Shown here piece after piece: positions 12,777 through 25,899 of a stretch of 64,000 nucleotides of DNA. The notes under the pieces were generated by a model. That model was not told where the DNA came from. It saw nothing but the letters and a program-made list of their open reading frames with translations, and did not search any database. The DNA is from Volvox africanus (lineage: Eukaryota; Chlorophyta; Chlorophyceae; Chlamydomonadales; Volvocaceae): positions 2,145,001 to 2,209,000 of the forward strand of contig BSDZ01000011.1 in NCBI GenBank assembly GCA_030268105.1, read 5' to 3'. A program made the translations under genes and the position numbers. Positions within the stretch are counted from its first letter, which is position 1, and each line of letters begins with the position of its first letter.

Positions 12777-14193
12777 TGTATATGTACAACCCTCCGGGCA
12801 ATATACTGCAACCAGATGCAAAGTTATTTGCTTCGTGCGGGTTACTTACCTCGGAAGGTTGGCACCCCCCTACACGAGGGCGCATCCCAACGGACATACC
12901 CATACTCATGACCTTGTCTCCAAAACACCCTTCCAATCTCTTCAGTCAAATACCAAATTTTCAAAGACCAAATGCCACCACCCATGAATTGACTTCGCTC
13001 CACTTTAACCTCCTGTGTTGCGCCACATGTGGAAATCTATCCAACCGGAAAACTACAGACGGCTTGATTGAACACCGCCTCCCTACCCGCACCTGCAATA
13101 CGGTGCATTCTGTCTTCAGCGCGGCTTCGTTTAATACCTAACCACCACATCGCCTACCGCGCCACACCTAGATTCCCAAGTAAGCAGGGTACACAAACAG
13201 ACCATAAGTAATTCCAGGGAACACCTGTCATCATTGATCCGACCAACAGAGATGACAACAACGAAGTGACAATTGAGCATCACCGTCAAAACACAATAGG
13301 GCACTGCACAGAAGGATAATGTCACCTTTGTAAAGGTCTCATAGGAAACGCCTTTTAAGATAACCTAGAACAAGCCAAGCACAACTGAGACTGCTAGAAA
13401 CCCAAGCCAACGGTCACGGGGCAACGCATGAACTGAAGTGACGCTATTGTCGATAGGCGACATTCCTAGCAGTGCAACTTAGCTTGAATGCACTGCCACC
13501 ACGTGGCGACACAACGCGACAAACATTCCTGACCCTCCCTGGCTAAGCCAAGCTCAGGCCGTCGGCGCTGGCGTCCTTACAACAGAACAATGCTCCAGAC
13601 CGGTCCGGCAAAGCTCGTAACCACTAAGCACTGAAATATCATCATAACCCCACACATACACACGGTGGGACGACGTGATTCAGAGCTGTTTTTTATGGCT
13701 GGCTTTCTGGAACAAAAACCGGGGCTCAGGTCATGGGGAGGCGCGGCAGCCCATGGATTCACCGTTGGACGGCAAATACCGTCCATGCCGAAGGTGGTCC
13801 GACATAGCTGGTTGACAGGGGATGTATAACGTTGAGGCGTGGTATGTTGCGGCACAATGTTGTGGGAAAAGTGCACTGCGATCCACGTATCATCACAGCG
13901 AGCAATACTGTACAACACCACGCTTTTATCAACTCATCCGTCCGTACGGATGCGGATGACGTCAGGACACACACAACGTACCAGCGGGCACGTCTCCAAA
14001 ATCCTTGCGCGTCTAACTCCAGCCACGGCTAACGGCCTTGCTAGTGCTGCGAAGGACTGGCATCGCATCGGCCGCCGCCACCGTCCACGCCCCTCCCATT
14101 CTACCCCAGTACAACCCACTGCAGTAAGTGAACCAAGCGCGTGGCCGCTCGCTCTCCAAAGCATACCCGCATTGACGTACGGTACGTCAGGCC

Positions 14194-17100
14194 TCATACA
14201 AGGTCCTGTTCATGCTCCGGGTCCGAGTCGGGCCCCTCACCCTTCAGTGAAATGGAGTCGTTACCGTTGGACGAGCTATCACTGCTGTTGCCCATAAGTG
14301 AGCCGTTCTCCGCGGTCCCGTACATCTTCTCATAATAACGAGTGAGGTTGCGGTCGTGGGCAAGGGACTGGGCGGGAGACCTGAGGTCAAATGCGGCGGG
14401 GTTGAGTGTTTGTCCTCAAGGAATTCTGGTTGAGGGTTTTGTTAGTACAAGACCGGGTCGGCTGCTGGACTAGATTTCGACAGGCAAGCTGCCACCAGGA
14501 CGCCTGCACATGCTGTGGTACCCCGTGTCTTCTCTGCCAAATCTGGCGACCCTGCAGCTGTCCACCCCGAGCATACAGCGTGCTTCATGTCTTACCTGAA
14601 ATAACTGTATGGTGTATACCGCAGGAAGTTTGACACCCGCGAGGTGTAAATGTCTGCATATTTCTCGATTTGTCGGTTGAGCTGCGACTTGTCGTTGAGG
14701 CCGGCGCGGGACAGGTAGCCCCACCTGCAATGCCGCAGTTCGGGGTTCAGGTGGCTGTTGCTTGGAGATAAGGTCGACGGTCACACAACATGGGATGCTG
14801 ATGGACGGTGTGCTGCTGTCGCCGTTCTGCACATCCATCAAGACTTCTCTGGACCAGCCGCCATAAGGCCACTGCTCCAAGCGTGCTCTGCCACCATTTC
14901 CTAGGCCTAGGTCCACCCCAGACCCCACCTTCCTTCTCATATCATCTGTCTCCCTGGAGCCCCGGCCTCTGACCCTCGCCCATCACACCTCTTGTTGAAG
15001 TGCTCGCCGTCACGCTCAAGCATGGGCCCGATACGGTCGTCAAGGTGCTCCATCACCATCAACAGCTGCGCCAGGGTCTCGTTGATGCCCTCTTCGTCGT
15101 CGAAGCTGGCGGCAGCGATGTGACCGTGCACCCAGCGCTGCAATGGTGGGAGTAAGAAGCATTGGGAAGGAAAATCGGCCGAAGTCCTGTAAATCGAGAA
15201 AATCAATCAGGAAGCCGTGAGGGCATAGAGGGCAGTCCCAGATGGGCGGAGAGGCAGAGAGGAACATCACTCACAGGAGCTTCAGCGCGCGGCGTGCCCC
15301 GTATGGCAGTCATGGTCAGCAGTGTGACGGAGCTTCCGGACAGGAACCACGGCAGTGGCCAATACCTCTCGGCCGACCACGACGATGGGCTCGAGTAGCG
15401 CTGCCATGCATCCCCATATGCCCATCCCAATTCCGCAGGGTCCCAACACAGTCATCAGAATGTGAACCATCACTCGCCTGCCTGCTAAGCCTCAGTTGGT
15501 TGAACACGTCCCCAATGAGCTCCTTCTTGGTCATCAGCTCTTTCAGCGCGTCACGATGCGGCCGGCCCCGCGCTAAAGCATCAATCTCCAGTTCCAGCTC
15601 ACGGATGACGAGTGCCGTGCGCCACCTAAGAATAGGTGACAGAAGCATGGCAGCTCAGGTGGGGATTATGGCGCCCCATGTTGTCCCAGATGCGAAAATG
15701 TCTCTCCGGCTACAACGTCTCCGACCGGCAGCATTGCCACAGTTTTTGCGGACGACCCCTCCCAAAATGCTGCGCGGTCACTAGACTATCCGACCGTGGC
15801 ATGTTGTAACGAGATACTCCGCCAGAAACGCCCCACTGACCCGCCCTGCTTCGCCTCCCACCACACAAAGCCACAATCGCGCCTCCGCCGGCTGCATGAG
15901 AGAGAAAAGTAAGAGGAAAAGGCAGCAGGAGAGCGGCCGCACCCCGCCCCGCGAAGATTCCGCCCTCGCACTGATGCTTCTCAACCTGAACCTGAGGTAT
16001 ACCTGAAGTTAATCTTGGCCAAAGCGGCGTCTGTGTAGATGTGGTCTCCCACGTAAAGCAGGTCGTCGCCCTCCACTCCGAGTGCCTTCTCAACCATGCG
16101 GGCGCTGGCGGATGCATACGCAGGGAAGAGTAAGAAATGAATGGAAGGGGGCAGGGCGCCATATAGGGCGCCATGGGGTGCCATATTACATCCATACGCT
16201 CCTTGTCGAAACCACCCACCTTCCTCCGCAATACAGCCCGCCCTTGCAAGCCCCCAGCACTGGCCGCATGAGCCCGTCTGGAGTGACCACCTCGTACAAG
16301 GACATGTTGTAGTTAAAGAAGTCGGGTTTTCGAGCCATCACAATCACCATGTCGAACAGGTCGCGCCACCGCATGCCGGCCGGTAGGAACGGGTCGTACG
16401 CGAATGACATCATCTGGGGTTCAAGTGCGGGGCCGGACAGGTACGGATAAGGCCCGCAGGAGATGCGCGCTACGACGTTGGCCAGGAAGGCAAGAAGCGG
16501 ATGAACGCCACTGATGGAGGGTAAACGAAAGACATGCTAGCCATGTAGGCCTTGTAAGTGGCTCTGGAAAATGATATGCCGGAACGAATCGTTGTCGGTG
16601 GACAAGAGCGCCATGAACGTCCCGGAAGATACAGGATGCAGGCACCGCACAGGCCCCTCAGGCCAGCGGCTGACATTCCGGGTCGACACCCGCAACTTCT
16701 AGCTTTGAAGAAATCGTTTCAGTGAATGCAACCTACACTGTTTCAGCTGTCTATGGTCTCACCTTGTTGGTGTATTCGTAGTCCGAGTTGGTGATGAGCA
16801 AAAGCTGCTTACCGCTGTCCCTCTGATCCAGCAGCGCCTGAGCCATCTCGGGGTCCAGCTCCACGTAACGCTCGGGTGCCTGAATGATCTCCGCCTTGAG
16901 CTTGCCCTCGACGTGCGTGCGGTACAGCGCCTTGCTCACCATGCCGTACAGCGCCTGATACGAGATGTTGCCGGCGCCTACCTGAAACATACCCAAGTCC
17001 AGCCGGTCCACCAACTGGATGGACCAGGGGTAGTGGTGGAGCACACAGGCAAGTGGGGGGGATAGGGAACAAACGAGGTGTCAATGAACAACGGTAATAA

Positions 17101-20100
17101 GGCCCAATCAACACCTGGGGTAAGCTCATAAAAAACGTCCTCAAGAAAACCTAGGAAGAAGGGAGGGGGTCCCACGAATACAAGGATCAGGAACCGCGGA
17201 CAATTGACCGGTTGAGCGCGGAGGGAATGGACGGGGTTGGAGGAGTGGGGAGGACGGACCCGACTTAAAAGTCCAGGAATACGCCAACATGTCGTTACAT
17301 ACGTTAGCCCGGCCCAACGGAAAGCGTCACCGAAGCAGTCGCCACATTCTGCAACGCTACATACGCAAGAGATCACTTCCGGCCTCCTCTTAACCAGGTT
17401 CCCACTTCATATCCCGCGGCCTTTTTGTTTGTAAGCTCGCACACTATCAATCCAGCACCACATGCCTTGTCCAACCCACCTGCATGTACATAACTGCCTC
17501 GCTGACTGAGAACAAGGTGTTCAGGAAAACCCAGCGCCCCTCGTTACGCAGGTTAACCACCTCCCTGCCATAAAGTTCCCGGATCTCCTGCCAGCTCATC
17601 ATGCGCGTGCCATGCATGGCACGCTTCACCAAGCTGCGAGCGGGAAGGGAGGAGGGGAGCCGGGATAAGGGCCCTAGGGAACAAGGTGAGGCGGAAGCTT
17701 GGGGTCGATTTTAGAGGCGACAGTGAAACCTCGAGTACAATACTGGGTGGAGGCGAAGTGGGCCCTACAGAGAGCATCAGATGAATGCTACGAACGCAGT
17801 GCACGCCAGGAGGACTTGCGGATGGATGGGTCGGTGTTGAGATTCCCATTAGTTCGCTACACGTGCGAATGAGGCCGGCACAGCAGGTCATCACCCGCAC
17901 GGGTTACGCCTTCTGCGTCACGAAGCACCTGGCTACAGGGACCCAGACAGGTTCTCGAGCTCACCCAAAGGATATATGAGAAGAGCCAGGATGGATGGGG
18001 GCTACCCCAATGCTTTGCAGTCTACGTAAGCACACATCTGTTGGCATGTCGCTCAGTGTTTTCTTTTTCCGTTTTCGCGAGTCTGATTTTGGGTACTGGT
18101 CAAGTAACAAAACATTCTTTTTGAAGGTACGGTGGTTACAAACTTACAATAGCAAAAATGGCTAGGGAACCTTTTGCGGCCCCTTGGAGCACGAACCCCC
18201 CTAAATACCACCTTGCCTCAGCTCTTAGAAGGTTCATTTAATGGATGGCTCCCTGCCTTTCACTATTTGCTCTGCATATATCCACTGTGGTTGCTTCTCA
18301 CCACCTTACCAAATGGAAAACTGGAAAATGTCTCTGTGTATGGAAATGTGCTGATCGTCAATAAGTCCTTGGCTTACATGCCTATGCAGAGGGCCATCGG
18401 GCTGTAGAACCTCACTGACCTGGTGGAACTGCTTGCCTTTGACTAACATGAACTAACCCAAGCAAATTGTTCTTTTGTCTTGGGAAGAGCAACAGCTTTG
18501 TGGGGCTTCTTTTCATCATTCGCATACGTACATTTATAAGTTTTCCAGTCAAGGAATGCCTCCTCTATGAAATCCCAACAGTGGGAGGGGGGCTTCGAAC
18601 CAGTGCTACTCTCTTGAAATTCCCTCAATACACTAGAGTCTATTAAATTCCCCTACAGATAATATCCCATTAGAAAGTTATGAATGAAGTCATTTTGGAT
18701 CAATATTCAGGGTAGTACACGTTGTACCATCCATCGTAAGTAACCAGCCCAGGCCCTGACCATTTTTCCTGGTTACTGAAGTACAAAATATTTTCTGGTT
18801 ACGAAAACATAACTGATTACCGAAAAAACACTGCGATGTCACTCAGTATGTTATCAAGGTGTCGGCCTCACCCAAATCGGTCCACCTTGATGAGGTTGCC
18901 ATGCTCTTTATCCATGATGAGGCCACGAATAACCAGGTCAGGATCGAACCGGAGACCATCCACGGGCACGCCCTGCTGCCGCAGCGTCTCTAACCCGTAC
19001 TCGTACGCGCGGCCCTCCCATGCATTTACGTCATAGTGAATCAGCGTGTAGTCCTGGGGCCGGAGATGGAGTTTGACGAGGGAGGGGGCGCAGACAGCGT
19101 GGGACGCATCATCTCCATATCAATTGCTCGGCTGAAACCCGAGTAACACCCGAGTACTCGTTCCTCTTGTGCAAGGAAGGACGAGTCTGCCTGAGTCTGT
19201 CACAAAAAGTGTTTGGTCCGCTCCTATGTGGCAACTGATGCATGACGCCACCAAGTAATCATCTCAGCGAAACGGATATATATGACTCACCCGACGCAAA
19301 GTACAGCAGCCCTTAGCTACAGGCCCTAGCCGGTCCATCTCTGGCATCTTCAGCTAGACAGCAGTCCACCTACCATGTCGTAACCTTTAGGTGTAGGTTC
19401 GCAGAGAAGGTTGCCACCCCCATCAGCGTGTGCATCAGTTTCCCGATCCAAGTCCGTGTGTTGGTCCAAAATCAAAGTTTGGGTCCAGGGGAAATCGTCG
19501 GGCAGCAGGGCGAGAGGACAAGCGCAACGCAACGAGCGTCAGCCGGCAGAGCAGAGCAAAAGGGCTGACTCGCTGGTGTTACGGCGGCTGGCTTACCACA
19601 GCATCATCCTTGACCCATAACTCCCTTTTCCTGAAAAACATCACACCGCGCGTCCGCATACCAACAGTGCCCCATGTCATCTGGCCTCTTTGCAGCGGTG
19701 ATGTGTCAAAAGCAATGGTCGCACCAACCGCTCCTCCTTACTCCTCCTTACATCCACACGTCTGTGTGCCTTTCCCAGCAATATTCTACCCTCTGATTGC
19801 CATGCGCCGCTGAAGCTGCTACCACTGCTGTAATCGTGCAACCCCATGCCGATTGCTGCTGCCTCTAGTCCAGGCGCGCCCCTCTTCCTTCTTACCCTGC
19901 CCTTCTCCCAAACGTCCTCGCCCCACCTATGGCCTTGATGGATCTCAGGTTGAGCGTGCGGCTGCAATAAATTGCCCGCTGTGGATTCCCATCGGGAAAG
20001 GACTCGGGAACATCCAGCACATCTAGCACGCTCTGAGCGTGCAACGGCAGCGGGGCGGTGGGTGGGGAGGGGAAGACGAATAAACGAGACATGATACCGC

Positions 20101-21790
20101 TGTAGAGGTACCCATCGGGAGGAAGCGCTAACGGATCGGGGGCAGAGCGTCATTCCCCGTCCACCAGCAGCTCTCACCGCTGGCACATAGCAGTAAAGTC
20201 TCCAGTGAGCTGCTGCAATCGGCCCCACTCTCGCTCCTCTACTGCTCTCCTTACTTGGACTACCGGCTAACAATTTTCACTCACTGCTGCTTCATGCCGC
20301 TCTTAGTTACCCAACCGCTATCGCACCTGTACCTCTGTTACGTCTTACGTCCCATCCTTTCGTCGCCCCGTACCATCGTGCCCCTCGTGTCATCGTGCCG
20401 GCCCCCTGCTCTTCCCTCCAGTTCCCCCAGGTTGAATCCCGAGGAGACACATCTCAAACCCACAGCCGTGAGACCGGACCCTCCCTCCTCCTCCCCGGCA
20501 CGCAGCTCCCCACCTGTGTGGCAGCCTTGAGCCGGGCCAGCGGCAACGAGTAGATGTCGTCTAGTGACTTCATTCCGAACACGTTGATGACCCCCACCTT
20601 GCCCTTGCGGAGGCTATCCACCAAATGAAAGTGCAAGTCGCCCTCAGTGCTCTCCCCGAGGAAGTCGATCTAGGCGTACAGGATGAATTGCGCAGGGGAA
20701 GGGAAGGCGAGCGAAGGGGACAAGGGCGCGCCGTTGTGATGATGGTCGATGATGATGGAGGGAAGGACCGAGGGTGGCACGAAAGGTTGTCCGTTTAGGT
20801 AGTAGGATTAGCGACATTCACGCTGGAGTGCATGGAAGCTTCCCGAGTTTGATGTTTGATGTGATCCATGTCACTCCCCGGAACAGCCCCGCTACCACCA
20901 GCAACCGAACGAATAACCAATCCAGCAACAGAATTTGCAGCAGGAGCAGTGGCTGCAGAAGCCAGGCTACAAGGTCTAACGACCTAAGCTGTCCGCGTGC
21001 AAGGGAGTATGGATATAGCGGGCACGGAGCTCAGAGGCGTGGGTCGGGGGCGGCTCAAGAGACCACGCCCCTCTCGGTTAATGTTAAGAACAGCTGAAGG
21101 CGAAGTCTGTCTTCATCCGATGAACTTCAGTATGTTGGACTAGGGTGTGGGACATGCAACTGCCTTGTACACAGCTTAAACTTAAACCAGTACGACGGCT
21201 GCGACATGACGTGCCAATTACTACATATTTAAGGCAATCGTACCTTCGCCCTAGATGCGGGTATGAATATCTTCCATGCGAAGACGTGGTTTGGGTGCAG
21301 ATTGAAATATCCCGATTCCCGACTACATACAGAGGGGCTGAAGAGCTTGCACCTCCAGAGGAATATACCATTTTCAGCGTCCCACCTCGGCGGCACCCTC
21401 CTGCACAGGCTCCACCACGCCGGTGCTGGTAGCAAATGTCTCCTCCGTGGCAACAGCAGGGTCGTCAACTACTGGCTGCGATGTCGGCTGTAGAACGTCC
21501 GACACTCCGCCGGGTCCCGACTGGCAAATCCATAATTTATCCCAGTTGCGAAGAGTTTTAGCCCGACCTCTAACATGTGCAATTACTTTTGCAACACGAT
21601 GAGCGCGAAGTGCCAATGTATTGGAAGCAGCCCAGGCGCCAAGAGGCCGAAGGCGCATCCCCCCAAGTGGCTTAATAATTTGGATAAACAAGCGACTTTC
21701 GTTTACCCTGGTTGGATATCGCGACTGAAACCTCGGCAAATGGGCCCAAGCGGTGCTTTGCGCCAACACAGGTACACAACGTTTGATCAC
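14194..21790 (-). CDS. HAD superfamily subfamily IG 5'-nucleotidase (cytosolic purine 5'-nucleotidase-like)
   Basis: Predicted to dephosphorylate purine nucleoside monophosphates. Thirteen exons in consistent phase: 21386-21790, 20514-20669, 19927-20032, 19374-19384, 18872-19053, 17480-17633, 16763-17014, 16220-16413, 16003-16104, 15478-15625, 14989-15137, 14596-14724, 14194-14380, giving 724 residues. HAD motif I, GYDMDYTLIHYD, spans the 11-nt exon 19374-19384 and the next exon, with both Asp present. Motif II is LLLITNSDY (about 16770-16795) and the last motif is YVGDHIYTD (about 16040-16065). The co-linear C-terminal half closely resembles plant HAD-IG proteins, including FNKRWGYLSRAG. The N-terminal exon is Arg/Ala-rich without acids and looks like an organelle transit peptide; starts at 21790 or 21658 are both possible. 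One intron (15138-15477) uses a GC donor. The acidic Ser/Asn-rich tail is not conserved. Confidence 0.9.
17634..18871 (-). other. Long intron of the nucleotidase gene
   Basis: The longest intron of this gene (1,238 bases). Its 18440-18640 part contains a 60-codon minus-strand open frame and a GGTTCGAAGCC string like a tRNA B box, but no cloverleaf or A box that I could find. It could hold a degraded mobile element; nothing firm is visible. Confidence 0.4.
19374..19384 (-). other. 11-nt microexon carrying part of HAD motif I
   Basis: The preceding exon ends in phase 1 and the following one begins in phase 0 with GACTACACG. The 11 bases here complete Gly-Tyr-Asp-Met, exactly what the DxDxT active-site motif needs. 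It is flanked by AAG (acceptor) and GTAGGT (donor). Without it the catalytic nucleophile motif cannot be made in frame. Confidence 0.8.
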
Positions 21791-22955
21791 GGCACGAGCT
21801 GCGAACTGAATTTTATTTTATCTAACATGTTTTTGTTATCAGTCAGCGTTTTTGGTCAAATGACGCCAGTACAACATCTTTGTCACAGGCCCGGAGCGGG
21901 AAAAGAATGTTAGGCAAGCGATCCCTAGGCATCTATCCCAATTGATTAAGGTAAAGGTTGTATGATATTAGTTTGCAGAAGTATATTCGCATCCTATTCC
22001 GGTTTTCGGGTTTGCCTCTCTGGCGAACGGGCAACATTAGGCAACATCAAAAAGTGCAAGTTTTGGTTCTTATCTCATGAAAAAACGAAATAAGCATGCT
22101 GGAACAAGTATTTGGGCCCTGTTGGGCCTGGGTGCACGTTTCGGGTGCCATTGAGCTTGGGTTTTCAAGAGCTTCATTATGGCCGGGACATTCTGTTCAT
22201 TTGAAGATATGGAATGGTAAAACATTCTTCGGAAATACTATCGCCTCTTGTATGGCTGTCGATCTCACGTTGCCGGTGGTGACGGGGATTACCGGAATTG
22301 CCGACGCTCATGCAAACTTAGCATCGACAGTTCGACACCTCCAAGGGGTTTTGCCAAGGCTATAGGTTATCTTTGTATACTTAGGACCTATGTTGGCTCT
22401 CTAAAGTTCCCACTTCAATTCTCAGAGTTTCCCAGTCTCGACCAACTACGCGTATCGAGACCTGAGGATCCCCGCCCAAAAGGGACAGTTACACAAACCA
22501 AGCCGGCTAGTGCCCACCGCGCCAGGCCCCCCGGGGCTCTTAACAACTCGCAGGGAACATTAGTGGTATTACTGAACCATCAACGGAGCGCATAATTACC
22601 AGCAAACGCTTCGCGCCTGTACAGCGTTACCACAATAGCCAAACTCCGATCTTCAAACTCCAACCCCAACCCCGAACCCTCGCAGATTTTTCCAACAAGA
22701 CTGACTCCTCGCTACGCCAACGAAGGATATTACTGTTCAATGCAGCCACACCATCCTTCCTAAAATCAATTCCATTGTCCTATAAAGTCAGGTGTCTGCG
22801 AATCACGCGACCCCAGGTATCGTGCTATTTTCGTGCCCACTGGCTCCGTGGCCAGCCCTGACAAAGCCAATGTCCAGCAGCAAGTTACCGGCTGGAACGA
22901 TACCTCAGATACAGCATTACCAGCGAGCAAGATAGATACGCCCCAACATATCCAG
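21791..22955. other. Divergent intergenic region
   Basis: Lies between the start of the nucleotidase gene (-) and the glycosyltransferase-like gene (+), so it should contain both promoters. No coding exon is evident except that the frame of the downstream gene stays open back to 22817, after a CAG acceptor-like site at 22814-22816. Confidence 0.4.
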
Positions 22956-25734
22956 ATGTCTAAAACACGGCCGGCCCGTGCTTTCATAACCCACGTCCTG
23001 ACGTTTTGCCTCGGGGTGATACTGGGCTATTCAATCATCTTTCATCTGTACAGTGCTCACCGCTGGCAATCCCTATCTTCAGATCAAGTGGCTGCATCGG
23101 CAGCCGCAGTGTCTGCATCAGTGATGGCAGTGTCCGCATCCGCCGCGGACACTGCAGCGTCAACGGCATCGGCGAGGGCTGCAGCCACGTTGCATGCATC
23201 GGCTCAAATTTTGGCAAAGATGCAGTTACCGGAGCTTCATGGACAATCATCCTCTACTACCACAGCGTCGGCTGGGGTCGCGGCACGTCCCGCGCACACA
23301 GTCATCTCACCAGCACTGCACGATTTCGTGTACGACATCGCGATGAGCTCGGGCCACCGGTAAGTGTCATGACCTGTGCGAAAAGCAGCTGCGTGAGTCC
23401 ACTGTCCCTTCCTTCTATGTAATGAACTATGTCACATACACGGTGTGGAGTACTAGTCGCACATCTCTTTGGCGTGGTCCATGCCGGCCCATGCCGGTAA
23501 TTCCTCCCCTTTGTGTGGTCACATCTTACCACTTCCGTGCGAAAACCAGCTCCGTGAGTCCAATGCTCCTTCCTACGCTCCTCATGGCGGCCCAAGGCCC
23601 TTGTTTGGGGCAACGTTTGGGTCCTGCCTGGTGGGCCTGATGGCCTCTGGCGCCATGCTACACGCCCGGGCCCTGCACCTGCTGCTGAGCGACGCCAAGC
23701 TGCTCAACTTCAGCCTGGTGCACAACCTGGCCCATATGGGCACTAACGTGCGGGTTAGCCTGTACGACATGGCGGGAGCTTCCACCTCCATGCGCGCCCG
23801 CAACACGTTTTACCAGTTGGGTATATGTAGGGTGCACGGAACGGCGGCCCTGGTGTCCCCCAGGAGGGACCGTGAGGGCCTGGAGGGGGCGGAAGTGATC
23901 TGAAAGTGTGGAACTGTGATATAATAAAAGGTTACAGCCTGGTCACCAGTTGCAACTGTGCTGGGAGGAGCACAACGGGTATTCTTGGGGAGGCTGCCGG
24001 TGGTGCAAGGCTTGCAGCGCTCAGTGCTCGCACTTTGCGTGGGGGCATTTCGTGTCCGGAGGTCTGGTGCACGACCGGCTCGCCCTCTTCCTCCGCCTCA
24101 CCGCGTTCCTCACCCGTCCCTTTGTGACCTTAAGGCTGCTCCGAGTGCCCGACCTGATGCCTGGGAGCCCGTCAGGGCAGACGAGAAGTGTGGCGGCGGA
24201 GAGTGCGGTCGCTCTTGCGGGCAGTGACCTTCCGACTGTGCTGCTGGAGGATGACGTGTGGCTGGTGGACGACTTCCCCAGAAAGGTGGGCAGAGAAGGT
24301 GAAGGATAGATAGGGAAGACATGGAGGCCGGCACAGGCGGAACTGGAGCTGGGGGATGCTTGAGGGGATTTCGGAGAGGGTGGGCGGGTCATGAGTCTCC
24401 AAAATGCGTCCTTTATTGCCGCGCGGCAGGGCGACATGTTTGCGAATGAAGCATAAGGCGGGGAGGATCAGCCTAGGGCGCATGGTGCGGTGTCCTGTCC
24501 ATGTCTGCTGCATGATTTCTAGATGCCCCGGTGTAGATGTTGGATGGTTGTGCAATTCGCCCAATTGCACTTCCCTGCACGTGTGGGCTTGGGGACATGC
24601 CAAGCCTGCTGTGGGCATTTGCATTACATAATACATTTTTTTATTGTTCATTGGATTCCTTAGCCTAAAATTACTAAATTGAAATAAAGCATTTCAGATT
24701 CATGGTGGTACATGTGGGGTTGGCTTCCAGCTGCACAGAATTGCGTCTCTCGCAGCTGAACGTGCTGTCGGCAGCTCGTTCGTGATCAAGATTTACATTC
24801 ACTCTGGTCGCTACGGCCGTCCAAAGAAGATTCGAGCCCTGCATGCCAAGGCCTGCAACGTCAGCGCCACCAGGTTCCCAATTTTTCATCAGCGCGGCGC
24901 ACAGGCCGCATCCAAGTCCGCTACGGAGGGCGGACCGGGGCCCACAGTCGTGACAGCTTTTCCTTTATCAGCAATTGTGGGCTCTGCGATTGGTAGCCGG
25001 GCCCACTGCCGTGGCGTGGGCCATGACTGCAGCCGTTTTGCCTCCAACGACGAGGACTCTTCGCTGAAAGTTTACGAACCAAAGCCTGCGACCTATAAAT
25101 GGGGCGCGCAAGGGCTCTACCTTTCCGACGGCCACGTCCGCCGGCGCCTGGCGGACTGCTACCTGCGCTTTACATCCAGAGATCTTGAGCGCCAGCAGCG
25201 GCTCAAGGTAACGATTGGAGCCGACGATCTATCCATACAGTCAAACCGGGTATGGACGCTAATAATTGAAGCGATATATTAAGGCGGGGCCGGGGAGCCA
25301 TTAACGGGAGCTGGCACCGGTGGGAAGCGCCATCACGGATTGGCGAGGGCTCTGGCTAACCCAGCATGCAAATTGCGATAACCTCTGAAGGCTTAGTACT
25401 CTCATCTTTCGTACCCTCATCGTTTCCTCACATCCCTCCGCCCCATGCACCCATGGGGCATGTCCCGGCGGCTTCCTGGCGTGTTGTCGTGCCTTAACTT
25501 ATCACCGTCGGGTCCACTCCCGCCACGACTGCCACACAGGATCGTCCTTTGAGGACGTGCCTAGCCCAGCTCAATGTGAGCATGTTTGACAGCGGCTGCT
25601 CGCTGGTTCAGCATCTGGGAGCCGCTAGCAGCATCTTCGGGAATGTCACCAGCAATACACGCTACCACCGTGCCTGCAGTTTTCCCTTTCTGGAACGAGT
25701 GCCAGGGGAAGATGGACCTGGGTACTGGTTATAG
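22956..25734 (+). CDS. Type II membrane glycosyltransferase-like protein
   Basis: Likely Golgi enzyme. Exons: 22956-23359, 23597-about 23831, 23938 (or 23950)-24285, 24698-25207, 25540-25734; about 563 residues. The N-terminus is a short basic segment followed by a single helix (FITHVLTFCLGVILGYSII), the layout of Golgi type II enzymes, then an Ala/Ser-rich stem. The lumenal part contains LLEDDVWLVDDF (about 24238-24273), an acidic cluster like the metal/nucleotide-sugar motif of several glycosyltransferase families. Near the C-terminus is LVQHLGAASSIFGN (about 25603-25645), the 'QH-G-SS' pattern often found at the end of such domains. Acceptor and sugar cannot be inferred. The ATG at 22956 is chosen because it directly precedes the helix. 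The end of exon 2 and the exact start of exon 3 are uncertain. I did not assign a CAZy family. Confidence 0.62.
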
Positions 25735-25899
25735 GGCCCTTATAAGGCCCTTAAAGATTCTAGTTGGTTGCCCGTTCAATGCCTCCGTGACGCATCCTTT
25801 AACCCTTGCCCCACCCCGGTGGCATCCCATCCCTTGCCCCATCCTCCCCATGGCTCCGATCCAAGTTAAAACTTGATCTCCATCCTTCATATCCGCACA

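Larger units (their letters stand above)
11919..14193. other. Convergent intergenic region
   Basis: Separates the 3' ends of the B3-like gene (+) and the nucleotidase gene (-). A 232-codon open frame at 12443-13141 (+) runs through a tandem repeat and has no recognisable domain, so I do not call it. TTACA at 13578-13582 is a minus-strand TGTAA that could serve the nucleotidase transcript. Confidence 0.45.

Noticed and set aside
12443..13141. 232-codon plus-strand open frame
   Set aside because: It runs through a tandem minisatellite, has no recognisable domain, and its start and composition do not look coding.
18590..18610. GGTTCGAAGCC on the minus strand, like a tRNA B box or SINE
   Set aside because: No matching T-stem, A box at the right distance, or acceptor stem could be found.
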